A stretch of 5,498 bases of DNA from Methanothrix sp. (GTDB taxonomy: Archaea; Halobacteriota; Methanosarcinia; Methanotrichales; Methanotrichaceae): the NCBI GenBank assembly GCA_011391755.1, contig JAABPZ010000115.1, forward strand, positions 1-5,498, read 5' to 3'. Every line of letters begins with the position of its first letter. Positions within the stretch are counted from its first letter, which is position 1. The notes beneath the pieces were generated by a model. The model saw nothing but the letters and a program-made list of their open reading frames with translations. It did not search any database and was not told where the DNA came from. Shown in pieces: positions 1-5,369 of this stretch. Both the position numbers and the translations under genes were made by a program.

Positions 1-195
1 TAATTCATTAAATACGCCTCAGTTATATAAAATTCGCTATATTAATTACACTCAATTAATCTGCGCGCGAGTAGTCACATAGCTGTAGGTAATGTAGCCT
101 ATATTTAGAATTAATCCGGTTGGCTTGTTGCCTGAGTCCGAATGCAGCTTCTTCTCATTATACCTTTGCGACAAAAATGCTTTATGTTTTATATC
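1..195. other. AT-rich spacer downstream of the homocitrate synthase gene
   Basis: No gene could be supported here. The stretch is AT-rich, with several copies of ATTAAT/AATTAAT (around 43-60 and 110-116) and a TATA-like string on the plus strand near 22-31 that leads to no credible coding region. The one reading frame of note, which starts at 142 on the plus strand, runs into the antisense of the homocitrate synthase gene and has no family resemblance. Positions 1-10 (TAATTCATTA) recur exactly just upstream of the homocitrate synthase gene near 1398-1407; this is short enough to be chance in AT-rich sequence. Confidence 0.6.
173..177 (-). terminator. possible archaeal oligo-T terminator
   Basis: On the minus strand, a run of five T residues lies about 19 nt past the TAG stop of the homocitrate synthase gene. 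Archaeal RNA polymerase often stops at short T runs without a strong hairpin, so this is a reasonable 3' end for the transcript. A run of five T is weak evidence in AT-rich DNA, and no hairpin was seen. Confidence 0.3.
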
Positions 196-1380
196 CTACG
201 GCCCCGGATAGATAACCTCGATATTCTCCATGTTCAATATCAACTTCCGGAGCTCCTCGCAGTTAATAGGATGCTTGAACTCGCTGCACAGCTTCACCCG
301 TTCCGAGAGGTCCCCCAGCTCCTTGTCCTTTAAGTAGTAGCCCATTCTCTGGGTGATATATTTTAGTGCCTTGGCACCGGTGTGCTTGCCGATGATGATG
401 TGCCGGGCAGCGCCCACCATTTCCGGGGAGTAGAGCTCATAGGTCCTGGGCTCTTCCAAGACGGCCGCCACATGGATTCCCGACTCATGGGCAAAAGCAT
501 TGCTGCCCACGACAGCCTTATTCCTGGCCACAGGAACCTCGGAGTAGGTCTCCACCAGCTTGGATAGGTCCTTTACCTTGGTAAGATCGTAACCCCCCAT
601 GTCGTAATGCAGCCTCAGGGCGACCAGCAGCTCTTCTAATGGCGTGTTGCCGCTCCGTTCACCAATGCCGTTTACCGTAGTATGCAGCTGCTTGGCCCCT
701 GCTTCCGCTCCGGCCAGGGTATTGGCCAGGGCCATTCCCAGGTCGTCATGGCAGTGCATGCAGATGGGGACCTTGACAACTTTTTTCAGCTCGCTTATCA
801 TGTAATATGTCGTGCGCGGATTCATGATCCCCACGGTGTCGGCGACACTGATGTAATCGGCATGGTATTCCTCCGCCTTCCTGTAAAGCTTCTTTAAAAT
901 CTCAAAATCGGTGCGCGTGGCATCCTCGGCTGAGAAGCGCACAATAAGGCCATGATCCTTGGCGTACTCCACAGTCTGCAGCGCGCATGAAATCGCCTCG
1001 GGACAGCTCATGTGCAATTTGTACTTAAGATGAAGATCAGAGGTAGCGATGAAGACGCTGACCATGTCGGCGCCGCATTCAATGGCTGCATCGACATCCT
1101 TCTTGACGGACCGGCAGAGCGCTGAGATCTTGGCATCAAGTCCCAGATTGCAGACCTCTTTTACGGCATTCATCTCGGCCGCGGAGACGACAGGAAAACC
1201 GGCTTCTATAACCTCGACGCCGATCTCGTCCAGCCGCAGAGCTATATCCAATTTTTCATCGGCGCGAAAGACTACTCCCGGCATCTGCTCACCGTCACGA
1301 AGGGTTACATCGCATATCTCGATGTCCAGGGGTGGTGTCTTGGCTGGGGCCAAGAATTGATTGAGAGAGTAGTCTTGCAT
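196..1380 (-). CDS. aksA: homocitrate synthase-type enzyme (AksA/NifV family, 2-isopropylmalate synthase superfamily)
   Basis: This 394-residue protein belongs to the DRE-TIM metallolyase family, which joins acetyl-CoA to a 2-oxoacid. In methanogens the AksA member condenses acetyl-CoA with 2-oxoglutarate and its longer homologues, leading to 2-oxosuberate and coenzyme B; NifV makes homocitrate for the nitrogenase cofactor. Visible motifs are DVTLRDGEQ at 24-32 (catalytic Arg28, metal-binding Asp29), GFP at 61-63, ADTVG at 180-184, HCHDDLGMALAN at 209-220 (metal-binding His209 and His211), NGIGERSGN at 237-245, HESGIHV at 298-304 and GKHTG at 331-335. The length fits AksA or NifV and lacks the C-terminal regulatory domain of full-size LeuA (about 500 residues). 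An in-frame TAG lies just upstream (1387-1389) and there is no Shine-Dalgarno, so ATG at 1380 is the natural start. It is the last of three head-to-tail genes, 64 bp after the Dph6-like gene. Family assignment is firm; the choice of AksA over NifV or a CimA/LeuA-like activity is inference from the methanogen-like setting. Confidence 0.85.
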   Translation of the reverse strand: MQDYSLNQFLAPAKTPPLDIEICDVTLRDGEQMPGVVFRADEKLDIALRLDEIGVEVIEAGFPVVSAAEMNAVKEVCNLGLDAKISALCRSVKKDVDAAIECGADMVSVFIATSDLHLKYKLHMSCPEAISCALQTVEYAKDHGLIVRFSAEDATRTDFEILKKLYRKAEEYHADYISVADTVGIMNPRTTYYMISELKKVVKVPICMHCHDDLGMALANTLAGAEAGAKQLHTTVNGIGERSGNTPLEELLVALRLHYDMGGYDLTKVKDLSKLVETYSEVPVARNKAVVGSNAFAHESGIHVAAVLEEPRTYELYSPEMVGAARHIIIGKHTGAKALKYITQRMGYYLKDKELGDLSERVKLCSEFKHPINCEELRKLILNMENIEVIYPGP

Positions 1381-1404
1381 AGCGCGCTAATAGTGATAAT
1401 TCAT

Positions 1405-1413
1405 TACATAAAT
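1405..1413 (-). promoter_or_regulatory. TATA-like box for the homocitrate synthase gene
   Basis: The minus strand reads ATTTATGTA here, preceded by CGAAACC, which resembles a TFB recognition element. Its centre is about 29 nt before the ATG at 1380. Archaeal transcription usually starts about 25 nt past the TATA centre, so the start would fall within a few bases of the ATG. That would give a leaderless or nearly leaderless mRNA and matches the missing Shine-Dalgarno. Confidence 0.45.
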
Positions 1414-1444
1414 CGGTTTCGAAGGAAAGGGGTTTCCGGCAATT

Positions 1445-2758
1445 CTAGAGATTGGCAAAACGCTCCAATATCCAGCGGTTTCGCACTTCAGGATGAAATA
1501 TAACACCGTAAGTGGGATGAGCGGCGTGCCGGAAAGCCTCTACTGCATCAATTCTTCCAGCCAGCGGCAGGAATCCCTCCGGCAATGTCCCTGCATAGTT
1601 ATGAAGATGATAGCCTTCTATCTGTCGCGGCTCGCCCAGCAGCGATGACCCCCCGACGACCTCTATCTCTTCCAGGCCGATTGCTTGATTTGGAACAATC
1701 GATCCACCATAAACGGCGCTGATGACCTGCATGCCTGCGCAGATTCCTAAAATGGGCTTTTTGAAATCCTTTATCCAGGAGAAGAACTCTAAATGCCCGG
1801 CATAAACATTGTCCAACAGGCCTGTTCCGCAGAGGATAATTTTATCGTGGTTGGCAAGATCCTGCGGCTTGACCTTGGTATAATGCAAAATATTGCAGAG
1901 ATAGCCCAATTTTTGCAGCGTATCTCTAATGGGGTGGACAAATTCGTACTGGGATAAGGAGTCTTTTTCAAAGCACAGGTCAACCAGGAGGATGCATAGA
2001 CTCTTATGCATCATCTCCGTTCGATTTTGTCCTTCGTACGGAATTTTCCGGTCCATTTCCGGACCGATTGCCTTCCCCGTTTTCCCCACCAGTTGCATCT
2101 CTTCTATGACAAACTGCCCACGATAGTTGGCATAACTCTGGGATGCCTTCATGATCTCGATTCGCTTCTGGAAAAGGGGGCCGTCCAGGACATAGGTCTC
2201 CAGCTCCCCGCCCTCGCCTGAGGGATTGATCCTGTATTTTTGCTGGAGCCACTCCAGCCTTTGGATGCGCTCTTCGGTCAACTCTGCGCCCAACCAGGAG
2301 GCATCGAAGGGATAGGCATAGATCCCGGAGATGATGATGGAAAAGCCTTCCTTTAAAAGCCGCCGGAGATAATCTATTTGATTGGTCTGCCAGAGGGGAT
2401 TGAAGCACCAGAGATCCAGGTCGCGACAGATCCTCTGCACGCGTGCTGCCTGGTAGACGGACTCAATGGCTCCGGTGACGATTCCCTTGATGCCGTATAT
2501 CTCCCGAGCAGCGGCAATGGCCGCCGCCAGGTCCGCCAGCTCCGTTTCTTTGATGCCGCACGTGGGCCAGGTGAGCAGGGGAATGCCCATGGCCTTCGCT
2601 TGCAGGTCGGTGCGGCGAACGTTGGGGGTGTGGAACATGTAGCTGTCCGGATTCTTTGAGACCATAGTTATCAGGCAGGCTACCTGGTTCTTTTCCATGG
2701 CCCGGCGGCAGGCAAAGACCGAGTCCTTGCCGCCGGAGAAGAGCACGCCCAGTTTCAT
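1445..2758 (-). CDS. Dph6-like DUF71 ATP-pyrophosphatase fused to a class I glutamine amidotransferase
   Basis: This 437-residue protein has two domains. Residues 1 to about 230 are a DUF71/COG2102 adenine-nucleotide alpha-hydrolase like diphthine-ammonia ligase (Dph6), which uses ATP and ammonia to amidate diphthine on elongation factor 2. Motifs are SGGKDS at 8-13 (PP-loop), FHTPN at 42-46, TGAIES at 95-100, PLW at 121-123 and GEGGELET at 181-188; as I recall, EGGE is typical of the diphthamide branch and ENGEFH of a B12-linked bacterial branch. Residues about 252-437 are a class I glutamine amidotransferase with nucleophile Cys340 in GICAGMQ and the His422-Glu424 pair in FHPEV, so the glutaminase triad looks intact. 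The likely reading is that glutamine supplies ammonia directly to the amidation. The ATG at 2758 is held by an in-frame upstream TAG and by the conserved N-terminus; no Shine-Dalgarno is seen. It follows cobQ by 43 bp. The fusion is visible in one uninterrupted frame; substrate channelling is inference, and a cobamide-related role cannot be excluded. Confidence 0.88.
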   Translation of the reverse strand: MKLGVLFSGGKDSVFACRRAMEKNQVACLITMVSKNPDSYMFHTPNVRRTDLQAKAMGIPLLTWPTCGIKETELADLAAAIAAAREIYGIKGIVTGAIESVYQAARVQRICRDLDLWCFNPLWQTNQIDYLRRLLKEGFSIIISGIYAYPFDASWLGAELTEERIQRLEWLQQKYRINPSGEGGELETYVLDGPLFQKRIEIMKASQSYANYRGQFVIEEMQLVGKTGKAIGPEMDRKIPYEGQNRTEMMHKSLCILLVDLCFEKDSLSQYEFVHPIRDTLQKLGYLCNILHYTKVKPQDLANHDKIILCGTGLLDNVYAGHLEFFSWIKDFKKPILGICAGMQVISAVYGGSIVPNQAIGLEEIEVVGGSSLLGEPRQIEGYHLHNYAGTLPEGFLPLAGRIDAVEAFRHAAHPTYGVIFHPEVRNRWILERFANL

Positions 2759-2783
2759 CAGGGTTAAGAAGAATACGGCAAGC

Positions 2784-2791
2784 TAATAAAA
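2784..2791 (-). promoter_or_regulatory. TATA-like box for the Dph6-GATase gene
   Basis: The minus strand reads TTTTATTA, centred about 30 nt before the ATG at 2758 and lying in the 43-bp gap after the cobQ stop codon. The spacing predicts a transcript starting about 5 nt before the ATG. The same T-rich string could instead help end the cobQ transcript. The upstream sequence is only a weak match to a TFB recognition element. Confidence 0.4.
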
Positions 2792-2801
2792 GATACTGGA
2801 C

Positions 2802-4280
2802 TCACAGAGCAAGCATCCGCCAGATCTTCGCCATATCCAAGTTTGCCTCTACAGCCGCGGCCAGTTCATCAAAGCCGTCTCCCTTCGCTGCCTTCGTCCC
2901 TACTTCCGTCTTGGGCAACAATTTTTGGTCCCGGCCGGGATTTTTGCGGCGGTGCAGGAAATCGAGAAAAGCATTGCAAAAGTTCTCGTTCTCGAAGATT
3001 CCATGCAGGTAGGTGCCGATCACCATTCCGCTTTCCGATACAGCGCCGTCGTCTCCGAAGGCCGTCTCCCCCTTGGGTCGAGTCACACCCATGTGAATCT
3101 CGTAGCCTGTGACGATTTGGCCGCGGATCGGCTCCAGGATGGGGCCGCTGCCCGTGACCTTCTTTTTCACCTGCACCGTCCTCTTCTCATAAAGGTCGAA
3201 GCGGGTCACCGCATCTAGCAGACCCAGACCGGGGATTGTTCCCACGGTGTCCTCAATGCCACAATCGATGATCTCCCGGCCCAACATCTGGTAGCCTCCG
3301 CAGATGCCCAAGACAGGAGTGTCCGGCAGGGATTTTATCTGATCGGCCATGCCCTTTTCCTGCATCTCCAGGAGGTCGGAGACGGTGTTCTTGGTGCCGG
3401 GAATGATCACCGCATCCGGACAGCCCAGCTCTTCCGAGAGGCCAACGTAGCGAACACGCGCCAGCCGTTCCAGGGGTTCGAAGTCGGTGAAGTTGCTGAT
3501 GCGCGACAGCCTTATCACTGCGATATCGACCTGCTCGCCCGCCGGCCGGGCCTTCTTGTCACCCAAAGAGACAGAATCCTCGGAGGGGATATCCAGATCG
3601 AGATAAGGCAGGACGCCCAGCACGGGAACATCGGTGAGTTCTTCCAGCGTCTTCAGGCCGCTGCCCAAGATGGCAGGATCGCCCCGGAATTTGTTGATCA
3701 CCAGGCCCATAACCAGTGGCCGGATGTCCTCGGGCAAGAGCTGCACCGTGCCGAAAAGGCTGGCGAAGACGCCGCCCCGCTCGATGTCCCCTACCAAGAT
3801 TATGGGGGCTTGCAGGTAGCGAGCCACGTAGATATTGGCGAGATCCCGATCGAAGAGGTTGATCTCTGCCGCTCCGCCTGCCCCTTCTACTACTATGTAG
3901 TCGTAGTCCTTCTCCAGCTCCTGCAAAGATCGATCCACCACCCCCTTGAGCCCATCGATCTCACGATAGTACTCCTCTGCCGATTTGTCAGCCACGCTCC
4001 TGCCCAGGACGATGACCTGAGAGGTGCGGTCCCCTTTTGGCTTGAGCAGGATGGGATTCATGAACTCGCTGGGCTTTGCCCTGGCCGCCCAGGCCTGCAC
4101 CGCCTGAGCGATGCCGATCTCCGAGCCGTTCTGGGTGACCCAGGAGTTAAGGCTCATGTTCTGGGACTTGAAGGGCGCGACCCTAAGCCCTCGATCGGAG
4201 AGCAGGCGGCAGAGGGCGGCGACAAGAGTGCTCTTGCCTGAGTGGGAGGTGGTGCCGAGGACCACGAGAAAGCGAGACAT
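2802..4280 (-). CDS. cobQ: cobyric acid synthase (glutamine-hydrolysing adenosylcobyrinic acid a,c-diamide amidase)
   Basis: CobQ/CbiP carries out the four ATP- and glutamine-dependent amidations that turn adenosylcobyrinic acid a,c-diamide into adenosylcobyric acid in cytoplasmic cobamide synthesis. The 492-residue length is normal for the family and the gene looks complete. The N-terminal dethiobiotin-synthetase-like ATPase domain shows GTTSHSGKST at 9-18 (P-loop), FKSQNMSLNS at 37-46, VEGAGGAAEINL at 131-142 and GDIERGGVFASL at 164-175. The C-terminal glutaminase domain has nucleophile Cys327 in GICGGYQML, the family's GYEIHMG at 392-398, and His426 in GTYLHGIFEN. An in-frame TAA lies about 25 nt upstream, which fixes the ATG at 4280; no Shine-Dalgarno is seen. 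It is the first gene of the head-to-tail trio, with a transposon remnant just behind its promoter. No other cobamide genes are in view. Residues about 445-468 form a Lys/Gly-rich linker before the C-terminal helix, which I take as ordinary length variation. Confidence 0.96.
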   Translation of the reverse strand: MSRFLVVLGTTSHSGKSTLVAALCRLLSDRGLRVAPFKSQNMSLNSWVTQNGSEIGIAQAVQAWAARAKPSEFMNPILLKPKGDRTSQVIVLGRSVADKSAEEYYREIDGLKGVVDRSLQELEKDYDYIVVEGAGGAAEINLFDRDLANIYVARYLQAPIILVGDIERGGVFASLFGTVQLLPEDIRPLVMGLVINKFRGDPAILGSGLKTLEELTDVPVLGVLPYLDLDIPSEDSVSLGDKKARPAGEQVDIAVIRLSRISNFTDFEPLERLARVRYVGLSEELGCPDAVIIPGTKNTVSDLLEMQEKGMADQIKSLPDTPVLGICGGYQMLGREIIDCGIEDTVGTIPGLGLLDAVTRFDLYEKRTVQVKKKVTGSGPILEPIRGQIVTGYEIHMGVTRPKGETAFGDDGAVSESGMVIGTYLHGIFENENFCNAFLDFLHRRKNPGRDQKLLPKTEVGTKAAKGDGFDELAAAVEANLDMAKIWRMLAL

Positions 4281-4302
4281 GCGATGGGGGAAGGGCGTAC
4301 AA

Positions 4303-4310
4303 GTTTAATT
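4303..4310 (-). promoter_or_regulatory. TATA-like box for cobQ
   Basis: The minus strand reads AATTAAAC, preceded by AAAAGG, a fair purine-rich candidate for a TFB recognition element. Its centre lies about 27 nt before the cobQ ATG, which would give a leaderless mRNA. The nearest recognisable transposon sequence (around 4391) lies about 80 nt further upstream, so the core promoter seems to lie outside the element. Confidence 0.4.
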
Positions 4311-4348
4311 GCCTTTTGGAAGGTTAGTTTTTTCTATCACGTCTTGCA

Positions 4349-4601
4349 TCATTTGCTCGGATCATGCAATACAAAAAGTGAACTACCGCGTCCTGAAGGA
4401 TTCCGGTTAGGATTCTCAAGCTTCATGGATGGGATCATGTTCTGAGTATCATAAGTCTTGAGCTTGATGCCTTTTTCTTTTGCTTCATTCAGGTCTTGGA
4501 GAAGCCGGTTATAGAGCCTATCTACAAGCATCCAAATTCTCCGCTAACTTCCACAGAGTGACCTCGTTAGGGAAGATAGGATACTTACAGCAGATCATCA
4601 T
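4349..4601 (-). pseudogene. tnpB: tnpB remnant: N-terminal part of an IS200/IS605-family OrfB, frameshifted and truncated
   Basis: Two overlapping minus-strand frames together spell the start of a TnpB RNA-guided nuclease. The first, from ATG at 4601, reads KYPIFPNEVTLWKLAENLD then ACR. The second continues LYNRLLQDLNEAKEKG through TYDTQNMIPSMKLENPN. Dropping one base at 4519 turns TAGG into TGG and joins them as DACRWLYNRLL, the usual TnpB N-terminal pattern. Homology stops after ENPN (about 4406), where a normal protein would continue for some 300 residues with the RuvC-like and zinc-finger domains; here the frame runs 18 unrelated codons to a TGA at 4349. The ATG at 4531 is only an internal start created by the shift. 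A TATA box sits about 29 nt before 4601, in keeping with the original start. The product cannot be an active nuclease. The TnpB assignment rests on remembered family sequence patterns and is strong for the N-terminal segment. Confidence 0.8.
4391..4400 (-). repeat. short hairpin core like a tnpB right end, downstream of the tnpB remnant
   Basis: The minus strand reads TCCTTCAGGA, a 3-4 bp stem, flanked by CCG and CGG, which can add an outer stem across a small internal loop (about 4384-4405). It shares CCTTCAGG with the hairpin at 4684-4703 and sits just after the point where TnpB homology ends. This suggests the middle of the element was deleted while its 3' end was kept. The stem is short and the resemblance rests mainly on eight or nine bases. 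Confidence 0.35.
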
Positions 4602-4625
4602 ACGAATACAGATATGCATGCCTAT

Positions 4626-4633
4626 TATTTATA
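4626..4633 (-). promoter_or_regulatory. TATA box of the tnpB remnant
   Basis: The minus strand reads TATAAATA, a close match to the archaeal TATA consensus, centred about 29 nt before the ATG at 4601. The geometry matches the three intact genes in the window and supports 4601 rather than 4619 or 4531 as the original tnpB start. It may still drive a short useless transcript toward cobQ. Confidence 0.5.
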
Positions 4634-4683
4634 TTAGTTGAGGGCGACGCGAAAGCGATCATGGCAAAAGGCTCCGCTTTCAT

Positions 4684-4703
4684 CCCCACCCTGAAGGAGG
4701 GGG
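4684..4703 (-). repeat. right-end/omega-RNA-like hairpin of a tnpB element
   Basis: As minus-strand RNA this is CCCCCUCC, loop UUCA, GGGUGGGG: a seven-pair stem with one mismatch and one G-U pair. Hairpins of this CCTCC-TTCA-GGG kind are common at the 3' end of tnpB elements, where they form the last part of the omega RNA before the guide. The minus frame through it reads GKSPSFRVGM, the sort of text that overlaps the hairpin at TnpB C-termini. The assignment comes from remembered patterns, not a database match. Confidence 0.45.
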
Positions 4704-4713
4704 ACTTACCGAT

Positions 4714-4757
4714 GTTTCGACTTCTCGTCGAAACTCTCGCTGACCCGCGGTCAGCGA
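4714..4757. repeat. pair of perfect hairpins separated by 2 nt
   Basis: The first hairpin (4714-4734) has an 8-bp perfect stem, GTTTCGAC/GTCGAAAC, with a 5-nt loop. The second (4737-4757) has a 9-bp perfect stem, TCGCTGACC/GGTCAGCGA, with a 3-nt loop. Two perfect hairpins this close are very unlikely by chance. No T run follows on either strand, so they do not look like terminators. They could be subterminal hairpins of an IS200/IS605-type element, the scaffold stems of an omega RNA read on the minus strand toward the hairpin at 4684-4703, or an unrelated intergenic repeat. Confidence 0.85.
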
Positions 4758-4790
4758 AATCCGCCCTTCGCGATCCTAAAAGTTAAACCG

Positions 4791-5369
4791 CAATGTCAAC
4801 TTCTTCTGAATTACCTTTTTAGCCTATTGTTTTGACTTGATCCTTTTATTTAATTTTATCATCATATTAAGTCTCCAAATATGTCTGGAAATTTTTTGAG
4901 GACTTATATCTGCCTTTTCTTCCTAAACCTATATATTTTTATTGATGGTTGCATTTCTGTGGGCTCGCCTCAGCGTATCTTCATTCCAGCCATTGGCATG
5001 CTGCCCTGGAAAAAATCTTGCATTATGGGACTTAGGGCTTAATGTGAAATAATTTATGCATTTCCAAAGACATTTCCAAAATTATGTTGTCAAATAATAG
5101 CGATTTCTGGCTATGTTGGTTAAAACTTGTATATTTTATTTTTCTGTAAAAAAATTGAGGAGTTAGCGATTGGGAAACTACGACCCTTTCATGGCTAATA
5201 TTGGTCCGCTGCTTGAAGCCAAAAATAAGGATAGCCAAGGAATAGAAAAGTAGATGGAGCTAAGGCGAGCTGTATTTTTCAATTTTAAGAGCTTGTTGAG
5301 ATATTACCCGTTCTGGCGTCCTTGCCGCAGGGGTGCGCCGCCGTCATCTACTTAGCCAAGATATCCCGA
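4791..5369. other. AT-rich intergenic region without a supported gene
   Basis: Most of this 579-bp stretch is AT-rich with runs of T and A. A more GC-balanced patch (about 4940-5040) stays open in several frames on both strands; the minus strand gives an uninterrupted but startless 40-50 codon run containing HANGWNEDTLRRAHRNA, which I do not recognise and which could be a gene fragment. A direct repeat CATTTCCAAA occurs at 5059-5068 and 5071-5080. A GC-rich imperfect hairpin lies at 5315-5339, about 30 bp past the stop of the CBS gene, but no T run follows it. A minus-strand reading frame at 5032-5238 has AT-driven composition and no family signs, so I left it out. Confidence 0.5.
5170..5253 (+). 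CDS. possible 27-residue small protein (weak candidate)
   Basis: A TTG-started frame encodes 27 residues beginning GNYDPFMANIGPLLEAK (initiator omitted) and ending QGIEK before TAG. GAGGAG at 5157-5162 stands 7 nt before the TTG, a good Shine-Dalgarno spacing, and an AT-rich TATA-like string lies at 5130-5140. The composition is protein-like and unlike the surrounding AT-rich DNA. The case against it is that it is very short, has a non-ATG start, lies on the opposite strand from every other gene, and matches no family I know. A second frame, MELRRAVFF onward (33 residues, 5254-5355), starts immediately after the TAG. It may be the degraded end of a lost gene. Confidence 0.18.
   Translation: MGNYDPFMANIGPLLEAKNKDSQGIEK

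Larger units (their letters stand above)
4391..4757 (-). mobile_element. decayed IS200/IS605-family element (or two abutting remnants), no intact transposase
   Basis: From right to left the stretch holds two perfect hairpins (4714-4757), a CCCC-rich hairpin like those at the right end of tnpB elements (4684-4703), a TATA box (4626-4633), the tnpB N-terminal remnant, and a second short hairpin core at 4391-4400. The 9-mer CCTGAAGGA occurs in the same orientation at 4392-4400 and 4690-4698, on either side of the tnpB fragment. This fits either one internally deleted element with subterminal hairpins at both ends, or the right end of one element next to the left part of another. No tnpA (Y1 transposase) is present. 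IS200/IS605 elements lack terminal inverted repeats and make no target duplications, so the exact ends cannot be read from the sequence alone. Confidence 0.6.

Noticed and set aside
1049..1360. 103-codon plus-strand reading frame
   Set aside because: It lies wholly antisense to the well-supported homocitrate synthase gene and has low-complexity Ser/Thr/Ala text with no family resemblance.
2004..2408. 134-codon minus-strand reading frame
   Set aside because: It overlaps the Dph6-GATase gene in another frame on the same strand; the host frame carries conserved motifs throughout and this one does not.
3810..4241. 143-codon plus-strand reading frame
   Set aside because: It is antisense to the N-terminal half of cobQ and is explained by the GC-biased codon use of that gene.
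4640..4775. AGGGCG/CGCCCT and CGCGAA/TTCGCG words as possible terminal inverted repeats
   Set aside because: The words come in the wrong order to form one continuous inverted repeat, and IS200/IS605 elements have no terminal inverted repeats.
5032..5238. 68-codon minus-strand reading frame starting MAILIFGFKQ
   Set aside because: The composition follows the local AT-rich DNA, there is no promoter or ribosome site of note, and no family pattern could be seen.
5248..5353. 9-bp inverted repeat AAGTAGATG/CATCTACTT about 90 nt apart
   Set aside because: A repeat of this length and spacing is expected by chance in a window this size, and it does not extend on either side.
4281..5369. tRNA, rRNA, CRISPR array or cobalamin riboswitch in the large intergenic region
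   Set aside because: No cloverleaf, regularly spaced repeats or B12-box-like sequence could be found by eye, and the only regular structures are the tnpB-type hairpins.
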